Positions 6,918 to 14,289 of a stretch of 42,354 nucleotides of DNA are shown piece by piece (position 1 is the stretch's first letter; the number at the start of each line of letters is the position of its first letter). Both the position numbers and the translations under genes were made by a program. The stretch comes from Candidatus Binatus soli (GTDB lineage Bacteria; Desulfobacterota; Binatia; Binatales; Binataceae): assembly GCA_002479255.1 (NCBI GenBank), contig DLMJ01000018.1, positions 1 to 42,354 of the forward strand, given 5' to 3'. Under the pieces are notes generated by a model that made no database searches, had not been told where the DNA came from, and saw nothing but the letters and a program-made list of their open reading frames with translations.

Positions 6918-8111
6918 ATGGAAAAGGGGAGCCTCAACGATACAAAACGGTCCAATGCACGGCCGCGTCGCACGGTGTTGCATTTGTTGACAAATAGTGT
7001 ATTCAGCGGCGTGGAAGAGCACGCGCTGTCGATGCTGACCGGGATGAGCGCTCACGGATTCGAGCCATGCCTGGCGGCGCCGGGCAAGCTAATCGCGGCG
7101 ATGGAGCCTGGCCTTTCGGCGGCCGGCGTCAAATGCCTGCCGCTTCAGTTTTCGTCGCGGCTTGACGTGGCGTCAGGGGCGCGCCTGCTGCGATTCATCC
7201 GCCGCGAAAATGTCGCGCTCGTGCATTGCCATCTGTTCACTGCCAGTTTCTTCGGCGCCGGGGTTGCGCGGATGGCGGGCGTCGGCGCGGTGCTCGAGAC
7301 CTGTCACCTGCCAGAGGTCTGGCGGATGGGAAAAGGCCTGCGCGGCAGCTTCTGGGTGGATCGGCAGATCGGCCGGCTGGTGGACAAGTATATCGCGGTG
7401 TCGCATGCGGCGGCGCGCCATTTGATCGAAACCAAAAGGGTGCCCAAGAGCAAAGTCCGGGTGATTCACAACGGGCGCGACCTGGACCGTTTCGCTCCAA
7501 CGGATACGCGGCGGCGCGCCGCGACTCGCGCTGCGCTGGGGCTCGGCGATGAACCGGCCTGCCTCACGCTGGCGCGGCTGGACGATCAAAAGGGCCATCG
7601 GCATCTGATCGATGCGCTGGCGATCCTCGCTCCGCGCCGGCCGAACCTGGTCGCGCTGCTGGCCGGCGAGGGTCCGCTGGAGCAGGCGTTGCGCGCGCAA
7701 TGTGCAGCGCTGGGGCTCGGGGACCGCGTGCGATTCCTCGGCTACCGGAGCGACGTGCCCGAGCTGCTCGAGGCGGCCGACCTGGTGGTGCTGCCGTCGC
7801 TGTACGAGGGTCTGCCGCTGGTGGCGATCGAGGCGCTCGCGGCAGGACGCCCGATGGTCGCGACGGAAGTTGACGGCACACCCGAGGTGGTGATCCACGA
7901 AAGAACCGGGCTGCTCGCGCCGCCCGCCAATCCGGCCGCGCTGGCGGCGGCGATCGAGCGATTGCTTGACGATCCGGCGCTGGCATCGCGGCTGGCATCC
8001 GAGGGGCGCAAATTCGTGCAGGAAAACTTTGCGGTGCGGCGGCAGATCGAACAGACCGCCGCGCTTTACTCCGAACTGATCGGAATTGGAAGAAAAGGAG
8101 AAGCCGCTTAA
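6918..8111 (+). CDS. GT4-family glycosyltransferase
   Basis: ATG at 6918 is chosen over an in-frame TTG at 6912. The 397-aa product has the GT-B architecture: an N-terminal domain starting with TVLHLLTNSVFSGVEEHAL, then VALVHCHLFTASFFG and TCHLPEVW, the hinge VIHNGRDLDRF, and the donor domain with LLAGEGPLEQALR, RVRFLGYRSDV and the E-x7-E motif in LYEGLPLVAIEALAAG. It belongs to the family that includes WcaL/EpsF-like enzymes and acts on a lipid-linked intermediate in the cytoplasm. It opens the main plus-strand EPS operon; the GT2 gene follows immediately (8140), with an alternative TTG start that would overlap this gene. Confidence 0.9.
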   Translation: MEKGSLNDTKRSNARPRRTVLHLLTNSVFSGVEEHALSMLTGMSAHGFEPCLAAPGKLIAAMEPGLSAAGVKCLPLQFSSRLDVASGARLLRFIRRENVALVHCHLFTASFFGAGVARMAGVGAVLETCHLPEVWRMGKGLRGSFWVDRQIGRLVDKYIAVSHAAARHLIETKRVPKSKVRVIHNGRDLDRFAPTDTRRRAATRAALGLGDEPACLTLARLDDQKGHRHLIDALAILAPRRPNLVALLAGEGPLEQALRAQCAALGLGDRVRFLGYRSDVPELLEAADLVVLPSLYEGLPLVAIEALAAGRPMVATEVDGTPEVVIHERTGLLAPPANPAALAAAIERLLDDPALASRLASEGRKFVQENFAVRRQIEQTAALYSELIGIGRKGEAA

Positions 8112-8139
8112 CGGGGACGCGCGTCGGGGGACGCAGATT

Positions 8140-9267
8140 TTGACGAGCCTCTTTTACATTTCAGCATTCCTGCTGATGTACGCATACGTGCTGTATCCGG
8201 TGGTGCTGATCGCGCTGTCGGCATGGCAGCCGCGTCGCGCCGGCTCCGATGGCGATTGTGCCGCAGGTGCGCCGGCGCCGCCGCTGTCGATTATCGTCGC
8301 GGCGTACAACGAGGAAGGCTGTATCGCGCAGAAGATCGAAAATTTTCTTTCCTGCCGGTACTCAGGCGAGGCCGAGATGATCGTGGTGTCTGACGGATCG
8401 AGCGATCGCACCGCGGAAATAGCCGAATCGATGGCCTGCGAGCGGGTGCGCGTAATTCGCCAGCCCGAGCGCCGCGGCAAGGGAGTCGCGGTGAATGCGG
8501 GGGCGAATGCCGCGCGCGGCGAGGTGCTGGTGTTCACCGATGCGAACGCGATGTTTGCGGCCGACGCGTTGGAGAAGGTGGCGCGTCCGCTGCGCGACAA
8601 ATCGATCGGATTGGTGACGGGCGTGTCGCATTACTCGGGCGATAGTATCGGGTCGGTGTACCAGCGCTACGAGCAGATGCTGAAGGGGCTGGAGTCGCGG
8701 CTGGGCCTGGTGGCGGGAGCTGACGGAGCGCTCTACGCGCTGCGCCGCGATCTGTTCAAGCCGCTGGACCCGGCGCTGATCAATGACTTCGTGCACCCCA
8801 TTATCGCCTCGCTCGCGGGTGCGCAATCGGTTATGGCGGGCAACGCGATCGCGCTGGAGGAATTCTCGGCGGCGGGCGAATTCGCGCGGCAGGTACGGAT
8901 GGTCTCGCAGCAGGCGCTGGTGTATTTCCGCCTGCTGCCCGAGCTCATCGCAAAGCGGCTCTGGCGCTCGATCCTGGTCTTAACTTCGCATAAGCTGTTG
9001 CGCTGGTTGACGGCGCCACTGCTCGCGATTGGGGTAATCGCGACAGTGTCGCTGGCTCGGTATGGGGGAACCTTTCGAGTCGTGCTGGGCATGGAGATAT
9101 TGTTCGCGCTGGTCGCGGCAATCGGCAGGGTCGCGATCCGGCGCGGCGCCGAAGGCAAGGCGACCTTCGCGTACCAGTTCATTGCGCTCAACTGTGCGCA
9201 GGCGATTGGACTGTGGCGATGTTTTTCCGGGGAAGTCCCGGTGGTCTGGAAACCGAGAAACCTTTAA
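8140..9267 (+). CDS. Membrane-anchored GT2 glycosyltransferase
   Basis: The GT-A domain follows an N-terminal membrane helix (FYISAFLLMYAYVLYPVVLI) and shows LSIIVAAYNEEGCI, VVSDGSSDRT, the DXD-like TDANAMF and the VAGADGALYALRRD acceptor region. Two or three C-terminal membrane helices follow (around residues 285-345 in the shorter form). This layout is typical of processive or polyprenyl-linked GT2 enzymes in EPS loci. TTG at 8140 (GGGGGA upstream) is preferred; an earlier in-frame TTG at 8086 would overlap the previous gene by 26 bases and adds a charged, poorly conserved-looking leader. Product about 375 aa. Confidence 0.87.
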   Translation: MTSLFYISAFLLMYAYVLYPVVLIALSAWQPRRAGSDGDCAAGAPAPPLSIIVAAYNEEGCIAQKIENFLSCRYSGEAEMIVVSDGSSDRTAEIAESMACERVRVIRQPERRGKGVAVNAGANAARGEVLVFTDANAMFAADALEKVARPLRDKSIGLVTGVSHYSGDSIGSVYQRYEQMLKGLESRLGLVAGADGALYALRRDLFKPLDPALINDFVHPIIASLAGAQSVMAGNAIALEEFSAAGEFARQVRMVSQQALVYFRLLPELIAKRLWRSILVLTSHKLLRWLTAPLLAIGVIATVSLARYGGTFRVVLGMEILFALVAAIGRVAIRRGAEGKATFAYQFIALNCAQAIGLWRCFSGEVPVVWKPRNL

Positions 9268-9283
9268 GGCGGGGGATCCAAGG

Positions 9284-10342
9284 TTGAGCGTTTTAGTTTG
9301 CGGCGAGAATCGGCGGGCGGATTGGGATGACCTGGTCGCGCACTGCGCTGACGCCACTTTTGGCCATCTTTGGCAATGGCGCGAGGTAGTCGGTTCGGGG
9401 TACGGATTCGATTCCTTTTACCTGCTCGCTCAGGACGGGCACGGCCGCCCGATCGCCGCGGCGCCATTTATTTTCGTGCGCAGCCTTCTTTACGGCAATG
9501 AACTCGTATCGATGCCTTATATCGATTACGGCGGCGTGTGTCATGCCGATTGGCTGGATTCAGCGGAGCGCGACGCTACGCGGGCCGAACTGATTGCCCA
9601 TGCCCGCGAGCTGGCGGGAAAGCTGCGCGCCAAGCGACTGCACGTCCGCAGCTTGCAACAGCTGGAGGCGCCATTTGAAGTCAGCACAGAGAAGGTGACG
9701 CAGCATCTGGCGCTCGCATCGACGGTCGAAGAGCAGTTACGCCGGCTGCCCTCAGAGCGCCGCAATCGGCTTAAGCGGGTCGAAAAGCTCAAGCTCAGCG
9801 TGGAGGTGGGTGACCCGACCGATCCGGTGGCGCTGGCCGATTTCTGCGCGACCTATTCGGAGAATCAGCGCGATCTTGGATCGCCTACGCACGGTCGCAG
9901 GTTCTTCAGCCAATTCGCCAGCGGCCTGCGCGATCGGCTTTCTCTGATTCGCGTTCGCAGCGGCGGCCGCGTGGTCGCGGCCGGGTTGGCAATGAATTTC
10001 CGCGGCTGGATGACGCTTCCGTATACGGGCGCCACGGCCGAGGCGCGTCCGGTATACGGCACCAACGCCCTGTACTGGGCGGGGATACGGCATGGCATCG
10101 AGTCCGGTTGCCACACCTTCGATTTCGGGCGGTCGACCTTGGGCTCGGGCATCTTTGAATTCAAGCGCCAATGGGGGCCGACTCCGGTGCAGCCATATTG
10201 GAGCACACTGTACCTTTCGCCCCGGGCGGCGGCGCCGCGCCAGCGCAAGAGCCTGCAGACGATCAGCCGACTGTGGCGCTACCTGCCGCTGGGAGTAGCC
10301 CGCACGGTGGGACCGGGGCTGCGACGGGGGATCTCAAATTGA
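9284..10342 (+). CDS. FemAB-like GNAT acyltransferase of the PEP-CTERM/EPS type
   Basis: The frame starts at TTG 9284 with GGGGGA at 9271-9276; the open frame extends further upstream, but only inside the GT2 gene. The 352-aa product has the double-GNAT layout of FemAB/peptidoglycan-bridge enzymes: LRAKRLHVRSLQQL, a basic RRNRLKRVEK segment, RVRSGGRVVAAGLAMNF, and the family-typical C-terminal HTFDFGRSTLGSGIFEFK followed by QWGP. This matches the PEP-CTERM-associated FemAB group, whose members are found in exosortase/EpsH polysaccharide loci. It probably acylates or aminoacylates a polymer or precursor. It lies between the GT2 and the phosphatase-fold gene with short gaps. Confidence 0.85.
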   Translation: MSVLVCGENRRADWDDLVAHCADATFGHLWQWREVVGSGYGFDSFYLLAQDGHGRPIAAAPFIFVRSLLYGNELVSMPYIDYGGVCHADWLDSAERDATRAELIAHARELAGKLRAKRLHVRSLQQLEAPFEVSTEKVTQHLALASTVEEQLRRLPSERRNRLKRVEKLKLSVEVGDPTDPVALADFCATYSENQRDLGSPTHGRRFFSQFASGLRDRLSLIRVRSGGRVVAAGLAMNFRGWMTLPYTGATAEARPVYGTNALYWAGIRHGIESGCHTFDFGRSTLGSGIFEFKRQWGPTPVQPYWSTLYLSPRAAAPRQRKSLQTISRLWRYLPLGVARTVGPGLRRGISN

Positions 10343-10364
10343 GCGTGAGGAAAGCGGTGAACCA

Positions 10365-11495
10365 ATGAAGGCTAGCATCTTCGTGTTGATCGACGCCTTG
10401 GGGTGGGAATGGATCAAAGACCATCCGTTCCTGAAGGAGGTTGCGCCCTATCGCCGTCCGCTCGATTCCGTGCTTGGTTTCAGCGCCGCCGCGATTCCAT
10501 CGATTCTTACCGGGCGATTTCCGGAAGAGCACGGGCGGCTCTCAATGTTCCATCGCGCCAACGGACACTCGCCGTTCGCGAAGCTGAGCTTCATCTGCGC
10601 GATGCCGCCGCGGATGGTCGAGAACCGTTACGTACGCTTCGCGGTCAAGACAATTACGCGCCGCACCAATCATCTGACCGGATATTTTCACCTCTGCGGC
10701 ATACCGCTGAGCTATTTGCCGAAGCTCGACGTCTGCGAGAAGCGCAACATCTACGAGCCGGGCGGAATTCCAGATTCGACTTCGATTTTCGACCTACTCG
10801 AGAGCAACGGCACATCCTACAAGACCTACTGCTATCACGATGGCACGGACGAGCAGTTGCTCGCGTCGATCGAAGCAGACTTGCGCGCGGGCGGGGCGAA
10901 ATTCTATTTTCTCTACCTCGCGGACCTCGATCATTTTCTGCATTTGCACGCCGACGATCGCGCCGCCGCGGCACAGGTGCTGGAAAAATATTCGACTGCA
11001 CTCGCACGCCTGCACAAGGTCGCGCTCGAGGCCTTCGGCGCGGCGGACATTCACGTCTTCGGCGATCACGGCATGGCGCCGACCTTGGCGACAGTCGATA
11101 TCCAAGCGGCGCTGGCGGCGCTTCCGATTAGCGCGGCCGATTACCTGTGCCTGCTGGATTCCACGATGGCGCGCTTCTGGTTCTTTTCCGCTCGCGCCCG
11201 CGAATTGGTGACCAAAGCTCTGATGGAGGTCGATGGCGGAAGATGGCTCGACTCCGACGACCTCATCAAGCTCCATTCATATTTTCCAGACGGGAAGTAC
11301 GGCGAACAGATTTTTCTGACCGAATCAGGAACGGTAATCGCGCCGAGTCACATGAGTGCGCGGGCTCCGGCTGGGATGCACGGCTTTCATCCGTCCGCGC
11401 CGCACTCGCGGTCGGCATTCGTGTCGAGCGTCGATTATGGCGACAGCATCAATCAGATCACCGACATATTCGGCGTGATGAAGGCGCACGTATGA
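10365..11495 (+). CDS. Alkaline-phosphatase-superfamily phosphodiesterase/phosphatase
   Basis: The 376-aa product has the nucleotide pyrophosphatase/phosphodiesterase layout. The first metal Asp is in FVLIDALGW (D10); the nucleophile region is SAAAIPSILTG (residues 40-50); further ligands are LADLDHFLHLH (about 185-195), FGDHGM (about 231-236) and GMHGFHP (about 338-344). All expected metal ligands of the superfamily are therefore present. No signal peptide is seen, so it appears cytoplasmic. Within EPS loci such proteins may hydrolyse a phosphodiester or transfer a phospho-substituent; the substrate is unknown. GAGGAAAG precedes the ATG, 22 bp after the FemAB stop. Confidence 0.83.
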   Translation: MKASIFVLIDALGWEWIKDHPFLKEVAPYRRPLDSVLGFSAAAIPSILTGRFPEEHGRLSMFHRANGHSPFAKLSFICAMPPRMVENRYVRFAVKTITRRTNHLTGYFHLCGIPLSYLPKLDVCEKRNIYEPGGIPDSTSIFDLLESNGTSYKTYCYHDGTDEQLLASIEADLRAGGAKFYFLYLADLDHFLHLHADDRAAAAQVLEKYSTALARLHKVALEAFGAADIHVFGDHGMAPTLATVDIQAALAALPISAADYLCLLDSTMARFWFFSARARELVTKALMEVDGGRWLDSDDLIKLHSYFPDGKYGEQIFLTESGTVIAPSHMSARAPAGMHGFHPSAPHSRSAFVSSVDYGDSINQITDIFGVMKAHV

Positions 11496-11511
11496 CACGG
11501 AGGAACGGGTA

Positions 11512-12369
11512 ATGATGATCGCCGCCGTATGCGAGGAAGGCTACGCCCGGCTGCGGGGAAATTTCAGCCGCTGGCGCGTGCCGAGCGCCATTGTTGACGA
11601 ACTCGTCGATCAGCGAAGCACGGTCAGTTACGCGCGCGGCGCAATGGTGTTTCTGGAAGGATCGCCGGGCGATCTGTTCGGCTGCGTGCTGGCGGGCTAC
11701 GTAAAGGTGTACTGCAACGCGGCTAATGGCGCGCGGGTGCTGGCGCGGCTGTCGGGTCCGGGCGATATAATTGGCTACGCCGATTGCGAAGACGGCAAGG
11801 GCCGCCGGTCGAAGATATTTGAGACGCAGGCGTTGACCAAGTGCTCGATTGCGCTCTTCACGCGAGAGCGGGCCGTACGGCTGCTTCGCTTACTTGATCC
11901 CGATCAGGCTATCGAGCTCTACCAGACGTTAAATTCGTTCTGGTCGTCAACTCTGCATTGGTGGACAAGTTTTCTTGGCTTGCCGTTCCAGCAGCGTCTC
12001 GAAGTCGTACTGGGTGATCTGGGTCGACGGGTCGGTGTGCACGACAACCGCGGCACGCTGATAATACCCGAGCTTTCGCAGGCGGATCTGGCAGAGATGA
12101 TCGCGAGCTCGCGACCGCTGGTAAGCCGGCTTTTGAACGAAATGGAGGAGCGCGGTCTGGTTCAGCGGCGCGGCAAACAGTATATACTGTTGAGGGGTTG
12201 GGACCTCCAGGAACCCAGATTCGCACGGATGCACAGCCCGCCGCTCGGCGATGGGCCACGTGCTGCGGAGCCGGGTGCGCAGCAGCACTATAGCCGGCTT
12301 TCGGTCGTCGCCGAACGGCCCAAGGGTGCGAGGGGCAAGACCACGCTGAAAGGCGCGACTGGAAAGTAA
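11512..12369 (+). CDS. Crp/Fnr-family transcriptional regulator
   Basis: The 285-aa product has an N-terminal cyclic-nucleotide-binding-type beta-roll (YARGAMVFLEGSPGDLFGCVLAGYVKVY, then ARLSGPGDIIGYAD) and a C-terminal winged helix with ELSQADLAEMIASSRPLVSRLLNEMEERGLV, a canonical Crp HTH (residues about 180-220). The cNMP ligand Arg/Ser pair of true Crp is not evident, and no Fnr-type N-terminal Cys cluster is seen, so the signal is unknown. A polar tail of about 45 residues after the HTH is extra. GGAGG lies at 11499-11503. It is embedded between the phosphatase-fold gene and wza, which suggests control of the locus. Confidence 0.9.
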   Translation: MMIAAVCEEGYARLRGNFSRWRVPSAIVDELVDQRSTVSYARGAMVFLEGSPGDLFGCVLAGYVKVYCNAANGARVLARLSGPGDIIGYADCEDGKGRRSKIFETQALTKCSIALFTRERAVRLLRLLDPDQAIELYQTLNSFWSSTLHWWTSFLGLPFQQRLEVVLGDLGRRVGVHDNRGTLIIPELSQADLAEMIASSRPLVSRLLNEMEERGLVQRRGKQYILLRGWDLQEPRFARMHSPPLGDGPRAAEPGAQQHYSRLSVVAERPKGARGKTTLKGATGK

Positions 12370-12373
12370 TTTG

Positions 12374-13027
12374 ATGAAGATTGGCGCTATTGAGTTCGCT
12401 CACGAGTTTGTGGCTGCGAGTGCGGCTCTGACCGTAACAATTTTGCTCGCGGTCACGATTTCAATGTCGATGGCCGCATGCAGCGTGTTCGCTTCCAACG
12501 CGGTGCAGGAAAAAGTGGTGCCGCACGCGGCGGCGAAGACCGCCGATCCCGACCGGATCGGCAGCGATGATGAGCTCGAAATAGTTGTCTGGAACCAGCC
12601 GCAACTCAGCGGCAAGATAATCGTCGCGTCTGACGGAACGATCGCGATGCCGCTGATTGGGCGGGTTGTGGCGGCCAGCCTGACGCCGGACATGCTCAGA
12701 GCGGACCTTGAGAAGCGCTACGTCCGCTATGTTCATGAGGTGAATGTTACGGTGCGTGTGAGCGATCCAGCCAGCCACGTATTCTATGTACTCGGCTCGG
12801 TAACTAAACCGGGAGCCTATAAGCTGCACTCGGGTGAAGTCTTGTCGCAAGCGCTCGCCGAGGCGGGCGGGTTTGGGGAGTTTGCCGACCCCAGCAAGAT
12901 TCATATCCTGCGCCATAGGGAAAACGAGACCATCGTGCTGACGGTCAACTACAACGTGGTGCGATCCGGTGGAGACCTAACTGCGGATGTTCCGGTGGAA
13001 CCCGGAGACACGGTATCAGTGCCATGA
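12374..13027 (+). CDS. Wza-type polysaccharide export lipoprotein
   Basis: The 217-aa product has an N-terminal hydrophobic segment ending in a lipobox-like SMSMAAC (Cys about residue 36), then the Poly_export domain (RIGSDDELEIVVWNQPQL, DGTIAMPLIGRV) and one SLBB domain (FYVLGSVTKPGAYKL; GGFGEFADPSKI; VPVEPGDTVSVP). It is shorter than E. coli Wza (about 380 aa) and similar to the single-SLBB exporters of EpsE/XrtA-type loci. It should form the periplasmic/outer-membrane export ring. ATG 12374 is used; its stop overlaps the next ATG (ATGA at 13024). Confidence 0.88.
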   Translation: MKIGAIEFAHEFVAASAALTVTILLAVTISMSMAACSVFASNAVQEKVVPHAAAKTADPDRIGSDDELEIVVWNQPQLSGKIIVASDGTIAMPLIGRVVAASLTPDMLRADLEKRYVRYVHEVNVTVRVSDPASHVFYVLGSVTKPGAYKLHSGEVLSQALAEAGGFGEFADPSKIHILRHRENETIVLTVNYNVVRSGGDLTADVPVEPGDTVSVP

Positions 13028-14265
13028 TCATGAGAACGAGAAATCATCTAGGTATTCCACTTATCGCTGTCTTCTTCATCTTCGCCGCTCCAGCGGCAGG
13101 GCGTGCGGACAACTTGTTCCGCCTTTATCCCGAGGTCTCGCTAAGCGGATATTATTCCGACAATGTCCTGCTCCAGACCAGCAACAAGATGGGCGATTTC
13201 GGTGGGTTGATGATCGGCGGCTTTTACCTCGATTACACCTCGGCCACCAGATACGCGTCGCTGCATTACGATACTTTCGCCCAGCTATTCGCGCACGAAT
13301 CTAAGTTCGATCGGGCAGGGGAAGGCCAGTATGTCGGCGCGACCGACGATGAAGACCTGTCGCCGACGACCAAGCTGCGCCTGCGTGAATACTTCTGGCG
13401 CGATGCGCCGGGCTATGTGGCCGTCGCCACCAGCATTCAGCCCCTGCAGTACGACACCATTGGGGCTCAGCTGTTGCTGGCGAGCGACCGAGCGTCGGCC
13501 AATTACTTCAATGGAGAGCTGTATCACTCTTGGGGAAGTAACTGGTCCAGTGCCTTCAACGTTCTGCAAGATACCGTCTGGTGGCCCGGCTCCAACAGCA
13601 ACACGAATAATACCAGCTACGACCAAAGCATTGGCGGCTCCACCGATTACCATTTCCCTTATCGCATCGCTGTAGGGCTGGGATATCAATTCTATGACTT
13701 CATGTTTGCCTATCCCGGACAACCCGGCGAACAGGCACACTGGGCATTCGTGCGGGCTGCCTGGCAGCCGATGGAAAAGCTTTACCTCACCGGACAGGTG
13801 GGCGTCGAGATTTCCCATACCCAGGGGACCAGCGAGCATGCGGTCAATCCGGCCGGGGAAGGGTCGCTTAAATACACTTTCCAGCGCGCATTGCTGACCA
13901 TAACCGGAGGCCAGCGTCCGGGTCTGGCCACCGGCTTTGTCAGCGCCGTCAATTTTCGATGGGTGAACGGTAACCTATACTACGACATCGCACCGCGGCT
14001 GACCGGAAATGTGGGCGCCGGATATTATGAATCGCTCGGAAACAACAGATCTAATGGGCAAGTGATTTACTGGGGCCTCGGTTTAAGCGATCGCGTGAAC
14101 AAATGGCTAAGCATCTACACCCGGTTCGTTGAGCTTCGCCGGACTGAGACCGTCGCCAGCCAATTTTTTCCCAGCGGGTCCCAATATGGACGGGAAGCGG
14201 TTGGCAATTATATTATAGTGGGGCTAAGTGCTTCGGTCGAAGCGCTTAGCTGGAGCTGGCAATGA
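13024..14265 (+). CDS. Outer-membrane beta-barrel protein of the EPS export locus
   Basis: The 413-aa product has a signal peptide (LIAVFFIFAAPAAGRA, cleavage about residue 28) and alternating amphipathic strands rich in Tyr, Trp and Asn (YPEVSLSGYYSDNVLL, LRLREYFWRDAPG, VAVGLGYQFYDFMFAY). It resembles the barrel proteins beside wza and wzc in PEP-CTERM/EpsH loci, probably the outer-membrane exit for polymer. The current C-terminus is SWSWQ with no final aromatic residue. A perfect 25-bp tandem duplication at 14239-14288 created the present stop; with one copy the protein would end WSWQF, the normal barrel-assembly signal. Start ATG 13024 overlaps the wza stop; ATG 13030 is an alternative. 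Confidence 0.85.
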   Translation: MIMRTRNHLGIPLIAVFFIFAAPAAGRADNLFRLYPEVSLSGYYSDNVLLQTSNKMGDFGGLMIGGFYLDYTSATRYASLHYDTFAQLFAHESKFDRAGEGQYVGATDDEDLSPTTKLRLREYFWRDAPGYVAVATSIQPLQYDTIGAQLLLASDRASANYFNGELYHSWGSNWSSAFNVLQDTVWWPGSNSNTNNTSYDQSIGGSTDYHFPYRIAVGLGYQFYDFMFAYPGQPGEQAHWAFVRAAWQPMEKLYLTGQVGVEISHTQGTSEHAVNPAGEGSLKYTFQRALLTITGGQRPGLATGFVSAVNFRWVNGNLYYDIAPRLTGNVGAGYYESLGNNRSNGQVIYWGLGLSDRVNKWLSIYTRFVELRRTETVASQFFPSGSQYGREAVGNYIIVGLSASVEALSWSWQ

Positions 14266-14288
14266 AGCGCTTAGCTGGAGCTGGCAAT
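14239..14288 (+). repeat. Perfect 25-bp tandem duplication at a gene junction
   Basis: Positions 14239-14263 and 14264-14288 are identical. The TGA stop of the barrel gene (14263-14265) is formed at the copy junction, and the second copy supplies the GGAG (14277-14280) used by the kinase TTG start at 14290. A single-copy sequence would read CAA TTT TGA, giving a C-terminal Phe and a TTGA stop/start overlap like the ATGA overlaps elsewhere in this operon. Confidence 0.9.
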
Positions 14289-14289
14289 T

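Noticed and set aside
14225..14246. A 9-bp near-perfect hairpin with GGTC loop at the end of the barrel gene
   Set aside because: It lies inside coding sequence, has one wobble pair and no T-tract, so neither a terminator nor a regulatory hairpin can be supported.
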